DNA of 20,943 nt from a bacterium (GCA_016712675.1 JADJQR010000008.1:1-20943); one strand, 5' to 3'; shown: positions 8,437 through 15,550, numbered from the stretch's first letter. A program made the numbers and translations. Notes: generated from the sequence alone by a model not told the origin.

Positions 8437-9059
8437 TCACCCGGCCATGGCCAGGAATGCGGCGACTTCGGCGCGGCGCTGCTCGCCACGCACCACTGGT
8501 GCGGCGGGCTTCGCGTCCTCGTAGATCTGTTGGATCCGCTCGGCGTTCTCCTCGGACTCGCACAGGATCCCCTCGATGAATGCGAGCAGGAGTGTGAGGT
8601 CGAGGTCGAGCAGGTGCTCGGCGCGTCCGGGCCCGATCAGCCCGGCCATGACTGCCCTCGCCTGGACGGTGTGCCAGTCGGCACCCGCCCAGCCGAGCAA
8701 AGCGAGGATCAGCTCGTAGGGCGCCCGATCGAGGCGGACAGGATGTGTGTCATCGCCTCCTCGAAGAGCGCCTGGTCGTTGCCGTCTGCCGGTGCCGCCT
8801 CGAAGTAGGCGGCCAGGAAGCGGCGGTGCTGCTCCTTGCCCAGGGCGTGCTCGATCAACTGGTCGAGCACACCGATGGACGCAGGGTCGTCCTCGTCGAC
8901 CCGGCCCAGCCGGGCGATCATCAGCGAGGGCGGCTTGCGCAGCACTTCCCAGGTCTGGTCGAACATCACGAAGGTGGCCGGCTCTCCGGCCACCTCCGCG
9001 ATTTCGGCACCGAGGGCATCCTGCGGCGCCTTGTGGTCCTGGGGGACCTTGGTGCTCAT
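8437..9059 (-). CDS. Tail assembly chaperone, frameshift product (gpGT-like)
   Basis: The same start as the short form, but continuing after a -1 frameshift. The downstream frame is open from well before the short form's stop down to 8437 and encodes a convincing extra domain: APYELILALLGW, AVMAGLIGPGRAEHLL, FIEGILCESEENAER and a C-terminal EVAAFLAMAG. There is no start codon with a ribosome-binding site ahead of APYELIL, so it is very probably reached only by frameshifting, giving about 207 aa. This mirrors lambda gpG/gpGT. No standard X-XXY-YYZ slippery heptamer is visible in the overlap; the exact shift site is unknown, somewhere before the TGA at 8709. Confidence 0.8.
8709..9059 (-). CDS. 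Tail assembly chaperone, short form (gpG-like)
   Basis: A 116-aa protein between the major tail and tape-measure genes, in the lambda gpG position. It has an acidic, helical profile (for example SIGVLDQLIEHALGKEQHRR) and a central FVMFDQTWEVLRKPPSLM that is common in actinophage chaperones. It ends with SIGRPTS at TGA 8709. Chaperones of this type coat the tape measure during tail assembly and are absent from the virion. A second, overlapping reading frame continues to 8437, giving the longer frameshifted form described separately. Start ATG at 9059 forms a TGATG junction with the major tail stop. Confidence 0.85.
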   Translation of the reverse strand: MSTKVPQDHKAPQDALGAEIAEVAGEPATFVMFDQTWEVLRKPPSLMIARLGRVDEDDPASIGVLDQLIEHALGKEQHRRFLAAYFEAAPADGNDQALFEEAMTHILSASIGRPTS

Positions 9060-9607
9060 CAGATCGTGCCGCCGCTACGGCTGTCCTTGAACAGCACCTT
9101 GAAGGCCTGCTTGCTTGCGGGCTTCTCAGCGCGCATCTCCACCGGGATGGTGACCTTGTCGGCACCCTTGCGGCGCGCCACGGACACCGTGCCGGCCTGG
9201 AAGCACTGCCGGAAGATCCAGCGCTCCTGGCCGTCCTCGGACACGAAGACGATCATCACGCGCTGGGCGGCCGACGGTGCCGGCGGCTCGTAGGAGGTCA
9301 CGCCACCGGCGGTGGACACGGTGCCACCGTTGAGGGCCAGGGTGAGGTTGCGGGCGGTGTTCTCCGCCATCGCGAAGCTGATGGACACCGTGCGGCCGGC
9401 CATCACGTGCAGGACGGGGTCGATCTCCTCGGCGACCTCCACCGGGTCGGACGACACCTCGATCGAGATCTCGGAGCCCTCCTCGGTGTAGCCGATCTCC
9501 TTCCAGGCCGCGGCCAGGGCGGTGGTGACGTCGGTCGGTTCGGTGGATCCCAGGGCGGCGACGTACAGAGTGCCCGCCCCGAGGCTGATGTTGGATGCGT
9601 TGCCCAC
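9059..9607 (-). CDS. Major tail (tube) protein
   Basis: A 182-aa protein, right length and place for the tail-tube subunit, just before the chaperone pair. GTG at 9607 is chosen because GAAAGGAG lies at an ideal distance and the N-terminus GNASNISLGAGTLYVA looks natural; a longer in-frame extension to 9739 runs through the previous gene and reads as arginine/proline-rich shadow sequence. The body is beta-rich with the usual acidic loops (EEGSEISIEVSSDPVEVAEE) and a terminal strand QAFKVLFKDSRSGG. The stop joins the chaperone start as TGATG. Its strong ribosome-binding site fits an abundant structural protein. Confidence 0.88.
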   Translation of the reverse strand: MGNASNISLGAGTLYVAALGSTEPTDVTTALAAAWKEIGYTEEGSEISIEVSSDPVEVAEEIDPVLHVMAGRTVSISFAMAENTARNLTLALNGGTVSTAGGVTSYEPPAPSAAQRVMIVFVSEDGQERWIFRQCFQAGTVSVARRKGADKVTIPVEMRAEKPASKQAFKVLFKDSRSGGTI

Positions 9608-9627
9608 GGCGGGGCTCCTTTCTGTAA

Positions 9628-9646
9628 CCCGGCGACGGTCGCCGGG
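9628..9646. repeat. Compact GC hairpin upstream of the major tail gene
   Basis: A near-perfect palindrome with 9-nt arms (9628-9636 and 9638-9646) in the short spacer between the gp10-like gene and the major tail gene, 20-40 nt ahead of the GTG start. No U-run follows. It may be a processing or stabilising stem for the highly expressed tail-tube mRNA, or have no role. Confidence 0.35.
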
Positions 9647-9660
9647 AGTCTTGAGGGTGG

Positions 9661-9972
9661 TTAGATGCCGGTCTGTTCCAGCGCTGCGCGCAGGTGCGGG
9701 CGCGGCGCCATCTTCGCGGTGCCGACCTCGCTGAACCACAGCACGAAGCCGGAGGCGTCCCGGTCGTAGCCGACATCGGCATAGGCCGACTGACCGTCCA
9801 CACCGGAGTCGGTCACGATGGCCTGCACCCGGCGGCTGGCCGGGTAGTAGGCCGAGGCGTTGCGGCGGGCGACGTCCCGGACCTTCGTGGCGACCTCGTC
9901 GAGCATGTCGCGCATGGCCGCGTGGCTGGCGAGTTCTGCCAGCGCCGACTCGTCCCAGTCGATGCGGGTCAT
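9661..9972 (-). CDS. HK97 gp10-like head-tail/tail completion protein
   Basis: A 103-aa protein. The start ATG at 9972 is chosen because it makes an ATGA overlap with the tail terminator; an ATG 15 nt upstream (9987) is possible. The N-terminal helix (DMLDEVATKVRDVARRNAS) followed by strands, and the C-terminal FVLWFSEVGTAKMAPRPHLR (split near residues 76-95), is the signature of the HK97 gp10 family: a short strand, E-x-G-T, then P-x-P-x-L-R. These proteins sit at the neck and help join tail to head. The gene is followed by a 53-bp spacer with a small hairpin. Confidence 0.85.
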   Translation of the reverse strand: MTRIDWDESALAELASHAAMRDMLDEVATKVRDVARRNASAYYPASRRVQAIVTDSGVDGQSAYADVGYDRDASGFVLWFSEVGTAKMAPRPHLRAALEQTGI

Positions 9973-10349
9973 CGTGGCCCCAGCCATAGGCCCACGGTGA
10001 GGATGTAGCGCGGCCGGTCGGACTCCGGGTCGGGCATCCAGGTGGGATTCGACTCGATCCAGGCCCCGGCGCACCAGGTCGACGAGTCGACCACCCCGCG
10101 CACGCTCGGCCACGAGGTCCGGACCGCGGTGGCCAGTTGCCCGGCGACGATCTGGTCGGTGGCCCAGCACTCGATCTGCAGGCTTGCCCGCCAGAGCTCC
10201 TGCTCGGCCTGCCCGCCGGGCAGCAGCGTCACCCGGATCGAGGCCGAGCCGGGCAGATAGTCCGTGGAGATCCGCGTGGAGGTCAGCGCGGTCACGGCCG
10301 ACAGGGTGCGCAGCAGGGCGATGGCCGCGGCGTCCGGGGTGGTCATCAT
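9969..10349 (-). CDS. Tail terminator protein
   Basis: A 126-aa protein with an N-terminal helix (AAIALLRTLSAVTALTSTRI) and then strands RVTLLPGG, LWRASLQIECWA and RPRYILTVGLWL. This alpha-beta layout, with strand-helix-strand and a final strand, is typical of siphophage tail-terminator proteins (lambda gpU/DUF3168-like), which cap the tail tube at its head end. Two ATG codons in a row (10349, 10346) overlap the previous stop. The end overlaps the next gene as ATGA. The assignment rests on pattern and location, so the exact family is less sure. Confidence 0.68.
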   Translation of the reverse strand: MMTTPDAAAIALLRTLSAVTALTSTRISTDYLPGSASIRVTLLPGGQAEQELWRASLQIECWATDQIVAGQLATAVRTSWPSVRGVVDSSTWCAGAWIESNPTWMPDPESDRPRYILTVGLWLGPR

Positions 10350-10672
10350 GAGGCGTCCTGCACCAGGCGCACAGTGGCCTTCTCGTAGCCCCCGCCGTAC
10401 ACCCCGGCCAGGATCTCCGGGGCGCCGATCACCTGATAGGTGGCACCGTCGACTGTGAGTGTGTCGGCGTCGGTGACCCCGGTGCCGGCGGGCAGGTAGA
10501 CCGCCAGGGTGGACACCAGCAGGCCGTCGGTGTTCGGGTCGGGGGTGTTCGTGGCGGTCCGGACCAGGCGGCAGCGGGTGGCCCGCACGGTCGCGGTCCC
10601 GGGGGTGGGACGGCCGAGGATGTCGGTGCCGGTGGAGGCCCCGGGGGTGCTGATCGTGACCGGGGTGGTCAT
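10346..10672 (-). CDS. Head closure (head-tail stopper) protein
   Basis: This 108-aa protein is beta-rich, starts TTPVTISTPGASTG and ends GGGYEKATVRLVQDAS. The pattern of a D-L-x-G-R-x-linker near residue 20 followed by a compact barrel (DTLTVDGATYQVIGAPE) is typical of head-closure/stopper proteins (SPP1 gp16-like) that seal the connector after packaging. ATG at 10672 gives an ATGA junction with the last glycosyltransferase; there is no good ribosome-binding site, so translation probably depends on coupling. The start of the next gene (ATGATGA) overlaps its stop. Position between connector and tail terminator agrees. Confidence 0.72.
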   Translation of the reverse strand: MTTPVTISTPGASTGTDILGRPTPGTATVRATRCRLVRTATNTPDPNTDGLLVSTLAVYLPAGTGVTDADTLTVDGATYQVIGAPEILAGVYGGGYEKATVRLVQDAS

Positions 10673-11373
10673 GAGGCGCTCGGGCTGCACGATTGCCTGC
10701 CTTCCTCGATCAGGTGGCGCATCGCCTCGGGCTGGAATTTCGCGATGCGGTAGCGCATGGCCAGCCGGTTGGTGGCCTCGTCGAGCTCGGTGGTGCGGGG
10801 CTGCGGCGGGTGCCACAGATGCCACAGCGGACCGGGTCGCTGCGCGGCGTAGTTGCCGGACAGGGTGCGGGCGGCGTTGCCGAGGGCGAAGTCCTCCCCG
10901 CCCCAGCCGCGAAACCGCGGGTCGAACGGACCGCAGGCCACCGCGAGGTCGGTGCGCATGGCCACGATCCCCCCGCCGGGCAGACAGTCGTGGACCTCCT
11001 GGGCCAGGCTGATCTGCGGCGGCACCTCGGTGGTGGCCGGGTCGGCGTCCAGGGTGGCTGCTGTGGCCTGCGCGTCGAGCCGGTTGACCCGGCTGAACGG
11101 GGCGGCCCACCCGACCTCCGCGGCCTGCCCTATCGCCCACTGCAGGGCCTCTGCGGCCACGAATGAGTCGCCGTCGGCCAGAACCACCACGTCGGCGTCT
11201 GTGAGCCCCACAGCGGCGTTATAGGCGTCTGCCTTCGCCCACGGCCGGGAGTCGCTGACACATACCAGCGGCATCAGCCCGCGGGCGGCGTACCAGCCGG
11301 CCACCCATTGGCGGGCGGCGTACCGGTCGGCGTCGTCGTCGACATGCCCGCCGATGATCACCTGGACCTTCAC
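10669..11373 (-). CDS. Glycosyltransferase 5 of the island (galactosyltransferase-like)
   Basis: A 234-aa protein with a GT-A fold, different from its neighbours. It has the metal site VVVLADGDSF (D67, D69) and, near residue 155, FRGWGGEDFALG. This GWGGED signature is seen in galactosyltransferase-like and polypeptide N-acetylgalactosaminyltransferase-like enzymes. A late HLWHP segment is also present. GTG at 11373 is chosen because of a GGAGGG site and a GTGA overlap with gene 4; a longer reading to 11616 enters low-complexity shadow sequence. Its stop overlaps the head-closure ATG (10672) as ATGA, so the island is fused tightly to the structural operon. Donor and acceptor are unknown. Confidence 0.85.
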   Translation of the reverse strand: MKVQVIIGGHVDDDADRYAARQWVAGWYAARGLMPLVCVSDSRPWAKADAYNAAVGLTDADVVVLADGDSFVAAEALQWAIGQAAEVGWAAPFSRVNRLDAQATAATLDADPATTEVPPQISLAQEVHDCLPGGGIVAMRTDLAVACGPFDPRFRGWGGEDFALGNAARTLSGNYAAQRPGPLWHLWHPPQPRTTELDEATNRLAMRYRIAKFQPEAMRHLIEEGRQSCSPSAS

Positions 11374-12140
11374 GAGCCCTCCAGCGGTGCGGGGTCGAGG
11401 ACCAGGCGCGGATCGTCGTGGCGGTAGAACCAGTGATCCAGGAAGGCGTCGGTCAGGCTTCCCTGCTGGTCGGCCAGCCGGTCCCAGTCGCGCCAGTGCT
11501 GCCCGGTGGACTCCGGCAGGTCGGTCAGGGCCAGCGCGGCCGCACCCTGTCGGGCTTTGCGCAGGTACTGCTGCGGCGAGCGGATCGGGAAGTGGCGGAC
11601 CTCGAGGACATCCCACACCGGAACGACCACCGGCCGCTGCGGGTAGGTGGCCTGATGGTTGCCCATCTCGATCACCATGCCCTGCTCGTAGCGGGCGGCC
11701 ACCTTGTGCAGCCGAGTCCGCCGGATCATCCGGTGGCCCATCGCCTGCTGCGGTGGCACCCCGGCCGGGTCGGCGTCGGTGACCACGTGGTCATAGATCC
11801 AGGCCGGGGCGATCCAGGCGTCGACCGCGGCCAGCCGGTCGGCGATCCTGCCTCCGCCCGGACAGATCCAGATCTCGTCGGCGTCGAACGGGACCACCCA
11901 GTCGGCCTCGCGGGCCCGGGCGGCGTAGTCGGCCAGGGCGGTCATCTTGCGCGACTGGTAGTAGGCGGGGTCAGGGTCGTCGATCACCTCGCAGGGCAGC
12001 TCCTCGAGCAGCTCGCGGGTGCCGTCGGTCGACCCGTTGTCCGCGACGATCACATGATCGACGTGGGCGGCGATGTGCCGGATCGTCGTCTCGATGACGT
12101 CGGCCTCGTTCTTGACCATCGTCACCGCCACCACGGCCAT
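11370..12140 (-). CDS. Glycosyltransferase 4 of the island (GT2 family)
   Basis: A 256-aa GT2 enzyme. The N-terminus VVAVTMVKNEADVIETTIRH (split here at residues 3-22) is the classic opening of this subgroup, followed by VIVADNGSTDGT (30-41) and the metal-binding PFDADEIW (D86, D88, E89). A downstream region with HKVAARYEQG, MGNHQATYPQ and VRHFPIRS is typical of phage and bacterial members that act on protein or cell-surface acceptors. The ATG at 12140 is preferred over an upstream in-frame ATG because it gives a TGATG junction with gene 3. The stop forms a GTGA overlap with gene 5. All motifs are intact. Confidence 0.88.
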   Translation of the reverse strand: MAVVAVTMVKNEADVIETTIRHIAAHVDHVIVADNGSTDGTRELLEELPCEVIDDPDPAYYQSRKMTALADYAARAREADWVVPFDADEIWICPGGGRIADRLAAVDAWIAPAWIYDHVVTDADPAGVPPQQAMGHRMIRRTRLHKVAARYEQGMVIEMGNHQATYPQRPVVVPVWDVLEVRHFPIRSPQQYLRKARQGAAALALTDLPESTGQHWRDWDRLADQQGSLTDAFLDHWFYRHDDPRLVLDPAPLEGS

Positions 12141-12806
12141 CAGTACACCGTCCCGGCCCGCTCGGCGCCGATGTGGCGCACCCACGGTCCGGAGCCCCGA
12201 GGGCCCCAGAAGCCGCAGGTGGTCATCGGTTCGGCGGCGAACAGTCCCACCCCGAAGCGGCCCTCGGACTCAGAGCCTTCCGGCCACTCGTGGGTCTTGA
12301 TGAACCGCAGCCGGGTCAGGTGCGGATTGGTGGTGTAGAACCGGCGGTGTTGCAGCCAGTGGTGGGTGCCGTCAGTGCGGTCCAGGTAGTCGTCGGGGTG
12401 CTGCTCGACGATGCCGCCGGCGGCCTGCTCGGCGCGGTTCCAGGGCTGGCGCAGCAGCGCCATCTGGGCCATCGGCCGCAGCAGCATCACCGAGGCCATC
12501 GCGGTCCAGGTCCACGTCGCGCTCGAAGAGGAAGTCGTCCTCGGTGGAGAAGACCCAGTCGGTGCGGCAGTTGTCCCGCAGCCAGGACCAGGCCGAGCGG
12601 TAGGCCCCGGCGAAACCGGAACGGGCCCCGGTGGTGACGATCGTCCAGCCGTCGAAAGTGGCCTTCAGCCAGGCCGCGTAGTCCGGATCTCCGGAGTCGT
12701 CGTGGATCACCTTCTCGGCGATCGGTCCGGACAGCCGGTCGAAGGTGGCGGCGGCCTGCTCGAGGTAGTGCCCGCGGCCGTCGGTCATCACGATCAGGGT
12801 GATCAT
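12140..12806 (-). pseudogene. Glycosyltransferase 3 of the island, interrupted by a single-base frameshift
   Basis: Read through, this would be a 221-aa phage glycosyltransferase. The first 101 codons (ATG at 12806 with GGGAGG upstream) give a GT-A fold start, ITLIVMTDGRGHYLEQ, a GFAGAYRSAW helix and the acidic motif STEDDFLFERDVDLD (E89, D90, D91). The rest of the protein (from 12502: ALLRQPWNRAEQAAGG, TTNPHLTRLRF, GPWVRHIG) continues in another frame. One extra base at 12503-12504, within CC, separates the parts; without the shift the first frame runs on as unrelated arginine-rich sequence to 12372. It is either a sequencing error, a true null mutation, or reinitiation at ATG 12499. The downstream half alone lacks the donor-binding site. 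Confidence 0.8.
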
Positions 12807-13366
12807 CGCGACGCCTCCCGGATGGCGGCGTGAAGCCGGGCCGGATCGGTCACGCTGCGGTTGCGCGAGCCGGGCATCACGTGGGCGTACAGGTGGGCCC
12901 ACGGGATGTGCTCGAAGGTGGCCCCGCGGCGCACCATCGTCAGCCACAGCGCCCAGTCCTCCCAGGCCGGCCACGGCTGGAAGCCACCGGCTGCCAGGAT
13001 CTGCTCGCGGCGGGCCATCGCCGACACCGGGATCGGGTTGACCTGCTCAATGTCCCGGCCGGCCAGTGGGATCTCCATCTGGCTGGCGTCCGGATACACC
13101 TCGATCAGGGCGGGGACCCGGATGTCGGCGGTGCCACCGGCCAGCGCCGGCACGTAGCCTTCGCCGAGTTCGTCGTCGGCGTCGAGCACGATCACCCATT
13201 CGGTGCGTGCCGCGCGGATCGCTGCGTTACGGGCATCGGCCAGGGTGTCCTCGTGGCGGAAGATCACCGGCACGTCCTGGCGCACCGCCGACGGGATCGC
13301 CCGGTCGTGGGCCAGGTCGATCCATTTGCGGTGCCCGTAGGTGCCGACCACTATGGTCACGTCCAC
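12803..13366 (-). CDS. Glycosyltransferase 2 of the island (GT2 family)
   Basis: This 187-aa protein is a compact GT2 glycosyltransferase. It has an N-terminal VTIVVGTYGHRKW strand-loop, the helix LADARNAAIRAA (residues 42-53) that precedes the metal site in this family, the DxD motif in VIVLDADDELG (D62, D64, D65), and the acceptor-side FQPWPAWEDWALWL (ED near 136-137). GTG at 13366 is the best start, with GGAGG eight bases upstream. The stop overlaps the next start as ATGA. It is shorter than many GT2 enzymes but contains all the core motifs, so it is probably active. Acceptor unknown. Confidence 0.88.
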   Translation of the reverse strand: MDVTIVVGTYGHRKWIDLAHDRAIPSAVRQDVPVIFRHEDTLADARNAAIRAARTEWVIVLDADDELGEGYVPALAGGTADIRVPALIEVYPDASQMEIPLAGRDIEQVNPIPVSAMARREQILAAGGFQPWPAWEDWALWLTMVRRGATFEHIPWAHLYAHVMPGSRNRSVTDPARLHAAIREASR

Positions 13367-14001
13367 AGTGCCCGCCTCCGGTTGAACAGCCCACGATCGG
13401 CGCGCATCCGGGTCCGCATCCGCAGATAGGTCTCATCCCATTCGGCCTTCTCGGCCATCGGGTGCAGGTGCTCCACGATCGAGTCGTCTGCGTGCGCGTA
13501 GGCCCCGCGCTTCTTCGCCGTGCCCACCAGCTCGTCGTCCACGTATTCGTGGATGTAGTCCTCGCACAGCAGGCCCGGCCGCCCGTCGATCAGACCCCGC
13601 TGCACGTAGTCGCGGGCCACCAGGGTGTGGGTGGAGTGGTCGTGGGCGGTGCGCTCGTTGGTGAGGTCGTTGGTCCCGACCACCCGGACCTGGTCGGACA
13701 GCAGCCGCTCGGCGGCCTCCAGCCATCCCGGGATGAAGCGCAGGTCGATCGCCCCGGTGAAGATCAGCGGCTCGTCGCTGGCATCCACCCCGGCGTTGAT
13801 CTTGTGGGCGTAGTCGCCGCGCGCCCTCGGCGGGGTGATCACGTGGTCGTCGCCGTGCAGCTCGTCCAGGACGTCGAAGTCCCCGGAGGTGACCACCCAC
13901 AGGATCCTGGCCCGCTCGGTGCTGGTGGCCAGGGAGATCCGCAGACGGTCCATCAGGTGAGCGCGGCCCAGCATCGGCACGATCACCACGCAGTCGGTCA
14001 T
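13357..14001 (-). CDS. Glycosyltransferase 1 of the island (GT-A, family 2-like)
   Basis: A 214-aa protein beginning with a typical GT-A nucleotide-binding strand (DCVVIVPMLGRAHLMDRL, residues 3-20). A middle region with NAGVDASDEPLIFTGAIDLRF holds the probable DxD-equivalent segment (AID), so the metal site looks divergent. Further on, VGTNDLTNERT and a histidine/aspartate-rich part (CEDYIHEYVDDELVG) resemble phage glycosyltransferases. It starts as ATGA with the connector stop at 13998-14001 and overlaps the next glycosyltransferase by 10 nt, so it is translationally coupled on both sides. The sugar donor and acceptor cannot be read from the sequence; a virion protein is a plausible acceptor because of the operon. 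Confidence 0.75.
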   Translation of the reverse strand: MTDCVVIVPMLGRAHLMDRLRISLATSTERARILWVVTSGDFDVLDELHGDDHVITPPRARGDYAHKINAGVDASDEPLIFTGAIDLRFIPGWLEAAERLLSDQVRVVGTNDLTNERTAHDHSTHTLVARDYVQRGLIDGRPGLLCEDYIHEYVDDELVGTAKKRGAYAHADDSIVEHLHPMAEKAEWDETYLRMRTRMRADRGLFNRRRALWT

Positions 14002-14567
14002 GACGCGCGGATCGTCCCGGTGGCCGAGCGGTAGCGGTCCATCACCCGGCGCTCGAGGGCGGTGAAGTCCCCGTCGCCGTAGGTGACGTTGTAGTCGGCC
14101 AGGCGCTCGGAGGCGATCCCGCCCGGGTTGGACAGCATCGACAGCGCGACCCGCTTAGCCACCGCCCGCAGTCCGGGCGGGACGTCGGGGTAGCCGGCGG
14201 TGTAGGTGACGGCCGCCTCGTAGGCGCCCGCCTCGTCGACCACCAGCTGATACCGGGAGGCGTCCCAGGACCACTCGTCGGCGGCCAGGGTCACCCCGTC
14301 GAGCACCACTGAGGTGATCGCGGTGACCGGGTGTGCCTTCAGGCGCACCACGCCCACCATGCCGTTGGGCTCCTGCTCGCGGGTGATGATCTCGGCCTGC
14401 ACGGGCAGGGTGTGGGTGTAGGTGTCCTCCAGGATCGGCCGGCCGATGTAGTCCAGGATCGCCCCGGAGGCCAGCACGCAAGCGGTCTGCGCCTCGTCGG
14501 CGTCGGTCACGTCGCCGAGTTCAGGCACGGTGATCAGCAGCGGGCCGATCTCGCTGACAGGGATCAT
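13998..14567 (-). CDS. Head-tail connector (adaptor) protein, HK97 gp6/SPP1 gp15-like
   Basis: This 189-aa protein follows the major capsid gene, where adaptor proteins that bind the portal ring are normally found. An N-terminal helical segment (DADEAQTACVLASGAILDYIGRPI, shown here by its first residues near 23-46) leads into a beta-rich middle with VTYTAGYPDVPPGLRAVAKRVAL, a pattern very common in gp6-like connectors: aromatic-glycine-tyrosine, PxGL, then a helix. The ATG at 14567 has an AAAGGAA ribosome-binding site. The stop overlaps the first glycosyltransferase start as ATGA. Adaptor function is inferred from pattern and position. Confidence 0.8.
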   Translation of the reverse strand: MIPVSEIGPLLITVPELGDVTDADEAQTACVLASGAILDYIGRPILEDTYTHTLPVQAEIITREQEPNGMVGVVRLKAHPVTAITSVVLDGVTLAADEWSWDASRYQLVVDEAGAYEAAVTYTAGYPDVPPGLRAVAKRVALSMLSNPGGIASERLADYNVTYGDGDFTALERRVMDRYRSATGTIRAS

Positions 14568-14598
14568 CGTGCGCCGTTCCTTTCAGATGGGGGAGTGA

Positions 14599-14635
14599 CT
14601 GCCCGGCCCGGCCTCATTCGGTCCGGACCGGGCAG
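14599..14635 (-). terminator. Strong hairpin after the major capsid gene (attenuator or 3' stabiliser)
   Basis: Two 13-nt arms (14599-14611 and 14623-14635) pair completely in the minus-strand transcript, with a single G-U pair. Two further inner C-G pairs form if one base bulges. No U-tract follows, so full Rho-independent termination is doubtful. It sits between the major capsid stop and the connector start, where phages often place a partial terminator or an mRNA-stabilising stem to raise capsid mRNA relative to downstream genes. The function is inferred. Confidence 0.55.
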
Positions 14636-14653
14636 CCCGCTCACTTAGGTGTG

Positions 14654-15517
14654 TCAGGCGAGCGCGATGCGCACGTCGGACGCGACCAGCCCGGTCGGGC
14701 GGGTCACCTTGACGCCGTAGACGTGAAGACCCTTCACGCCGTCGGCGAACTTCTTCTCGACCCGGTAGGCCTCCACCTTGCGGACCTGGTCGGCGAGCGT
14801 GGTCGCGATGCGCGACCCGACGATCAGGCCCTTGTTGGTGGCCGAGGTGCCGGAGGCGGCGGTGGGCAGGTTGTTGCTGCGGTAGATCGCCAGACCTGCC
14901 GCCTCACCCACCAGGCCGTTGGCGCGGGTGGCCGAGCCTGCGGCGTCGCCGGAGCCCACGAAGCGGTCGTCCTTGAGCAGCAGCGCGTAGAACGCCGGCG
15001 GCACGACCGCGAAGCGCTCCTCCTGCGGGATGTCCGCCTCGTCGAGGTACACCGCGCAGTCCACCAGGTGGTTGTAGGCGCCTTCGACGGTGGTGACGGT
15101 CGTCTCACCGATGACGTGGTCGGGGTTGGACGCCGAAGCGTTGCTCCACATCACGTCGAGGGCGTACACGTCCATCTTGTTCGACAGACCGTAGGACGCC
15201 CGGTTGATGGCCTCACGAAGGATCGCTCCGCCGTTGACGCTCTGCGCGGCCTCCACGTCGTCCAGGTAGAAGTTGAACGACTGCTTCTGGTCGAGCAGCA
15301 GCGAGCGACTGGCGTCGTCGATGTCCTCGGGGGTCATGTCCGACCCGGTGTAGGCGGTGATCGTCGGGTCGGAGATCGAGGTGATCTTCACCGAGTCGCC
15401 GACGCTCGCGTCGCCCTCGTAGTCGCGGTTGCACACGGCGTTCGCCACCGCGGTCTTGGACAGGTTGGTGAGGATGCGCGCCGACCAGATGTCGGGCACG
15501 AAGTTGGTAACAGCCAT
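14654..15517 (-). CDS. Major capsid protein (HK97-fold, P22-coat-like group)
   Basis: A 287-aa protein after the scaffold. Its N-terminus (NFVPDIWSARILTNLSKT, residues 5-22) and the run DYEGDASVGDSVKITSI resemble the P22-coat-like major capsid group common in actinophages. It lacks a long N-terminal delta-like region, which fits the presence of a separate scaffold gene. The helix-rich centre (ILREAINRASYGLSNKMD) would match the spine helix. The ATG at 15517 has a clear GAAAGGAG ribosome-binding site, as expected for the most abundant virion protein. The gene is followed by an 86-bp spacer containing a strong hairpin. It appears intact. Confidence 0.9.
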   Translation of the reverse strand: MAVTNFVPDIWSARILTNLSKTAVANAVCNRDYEGDASVGDSVKITSISDPTITAYTGSDMTPEDIDDASRSLLLDQKQSFNFYLDDVEAAQSVNGGAILREAINRASYGLSNKMDVYALDVMWSNASASNPDHVIGETTVTTVEGAYNHLVDCAVYLDEADIPQEERFAVVPPAFYALLLKDDRFVGSGDAAGSATRANGLVGEAAGLAIYRSNNLPTAASGTSATNKGLIVGSRIATTLADQVRKVEAYRVEKKFADGVKGLHVYGVKVTRPTGLVASDVRIALA

Positions 15518-15550
15518 GGTCGGCTGCTCCTTTCATTGTGGGAGGGGGTG

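Noticed and set aside
5960-8524. Very long plus-strand open frame (854 codons) opposite the tape measure
   Set aside because: It is the antisense shadow of the tape-measure gene: its protein is a G/D/H/R/V-rich low-complexity string with no domain, no ribosome-binding site, and it exists because GC-rich third codon positions remove stops from the opposite strand.
9608-9739. N-terminal extension of the major tail protein to an ATG at 9739
   Set aside because: The extension lies in the previous gene, is arginine/proline-rich, and has no ribosome-binding site; GTG 9607 has an excellent one.
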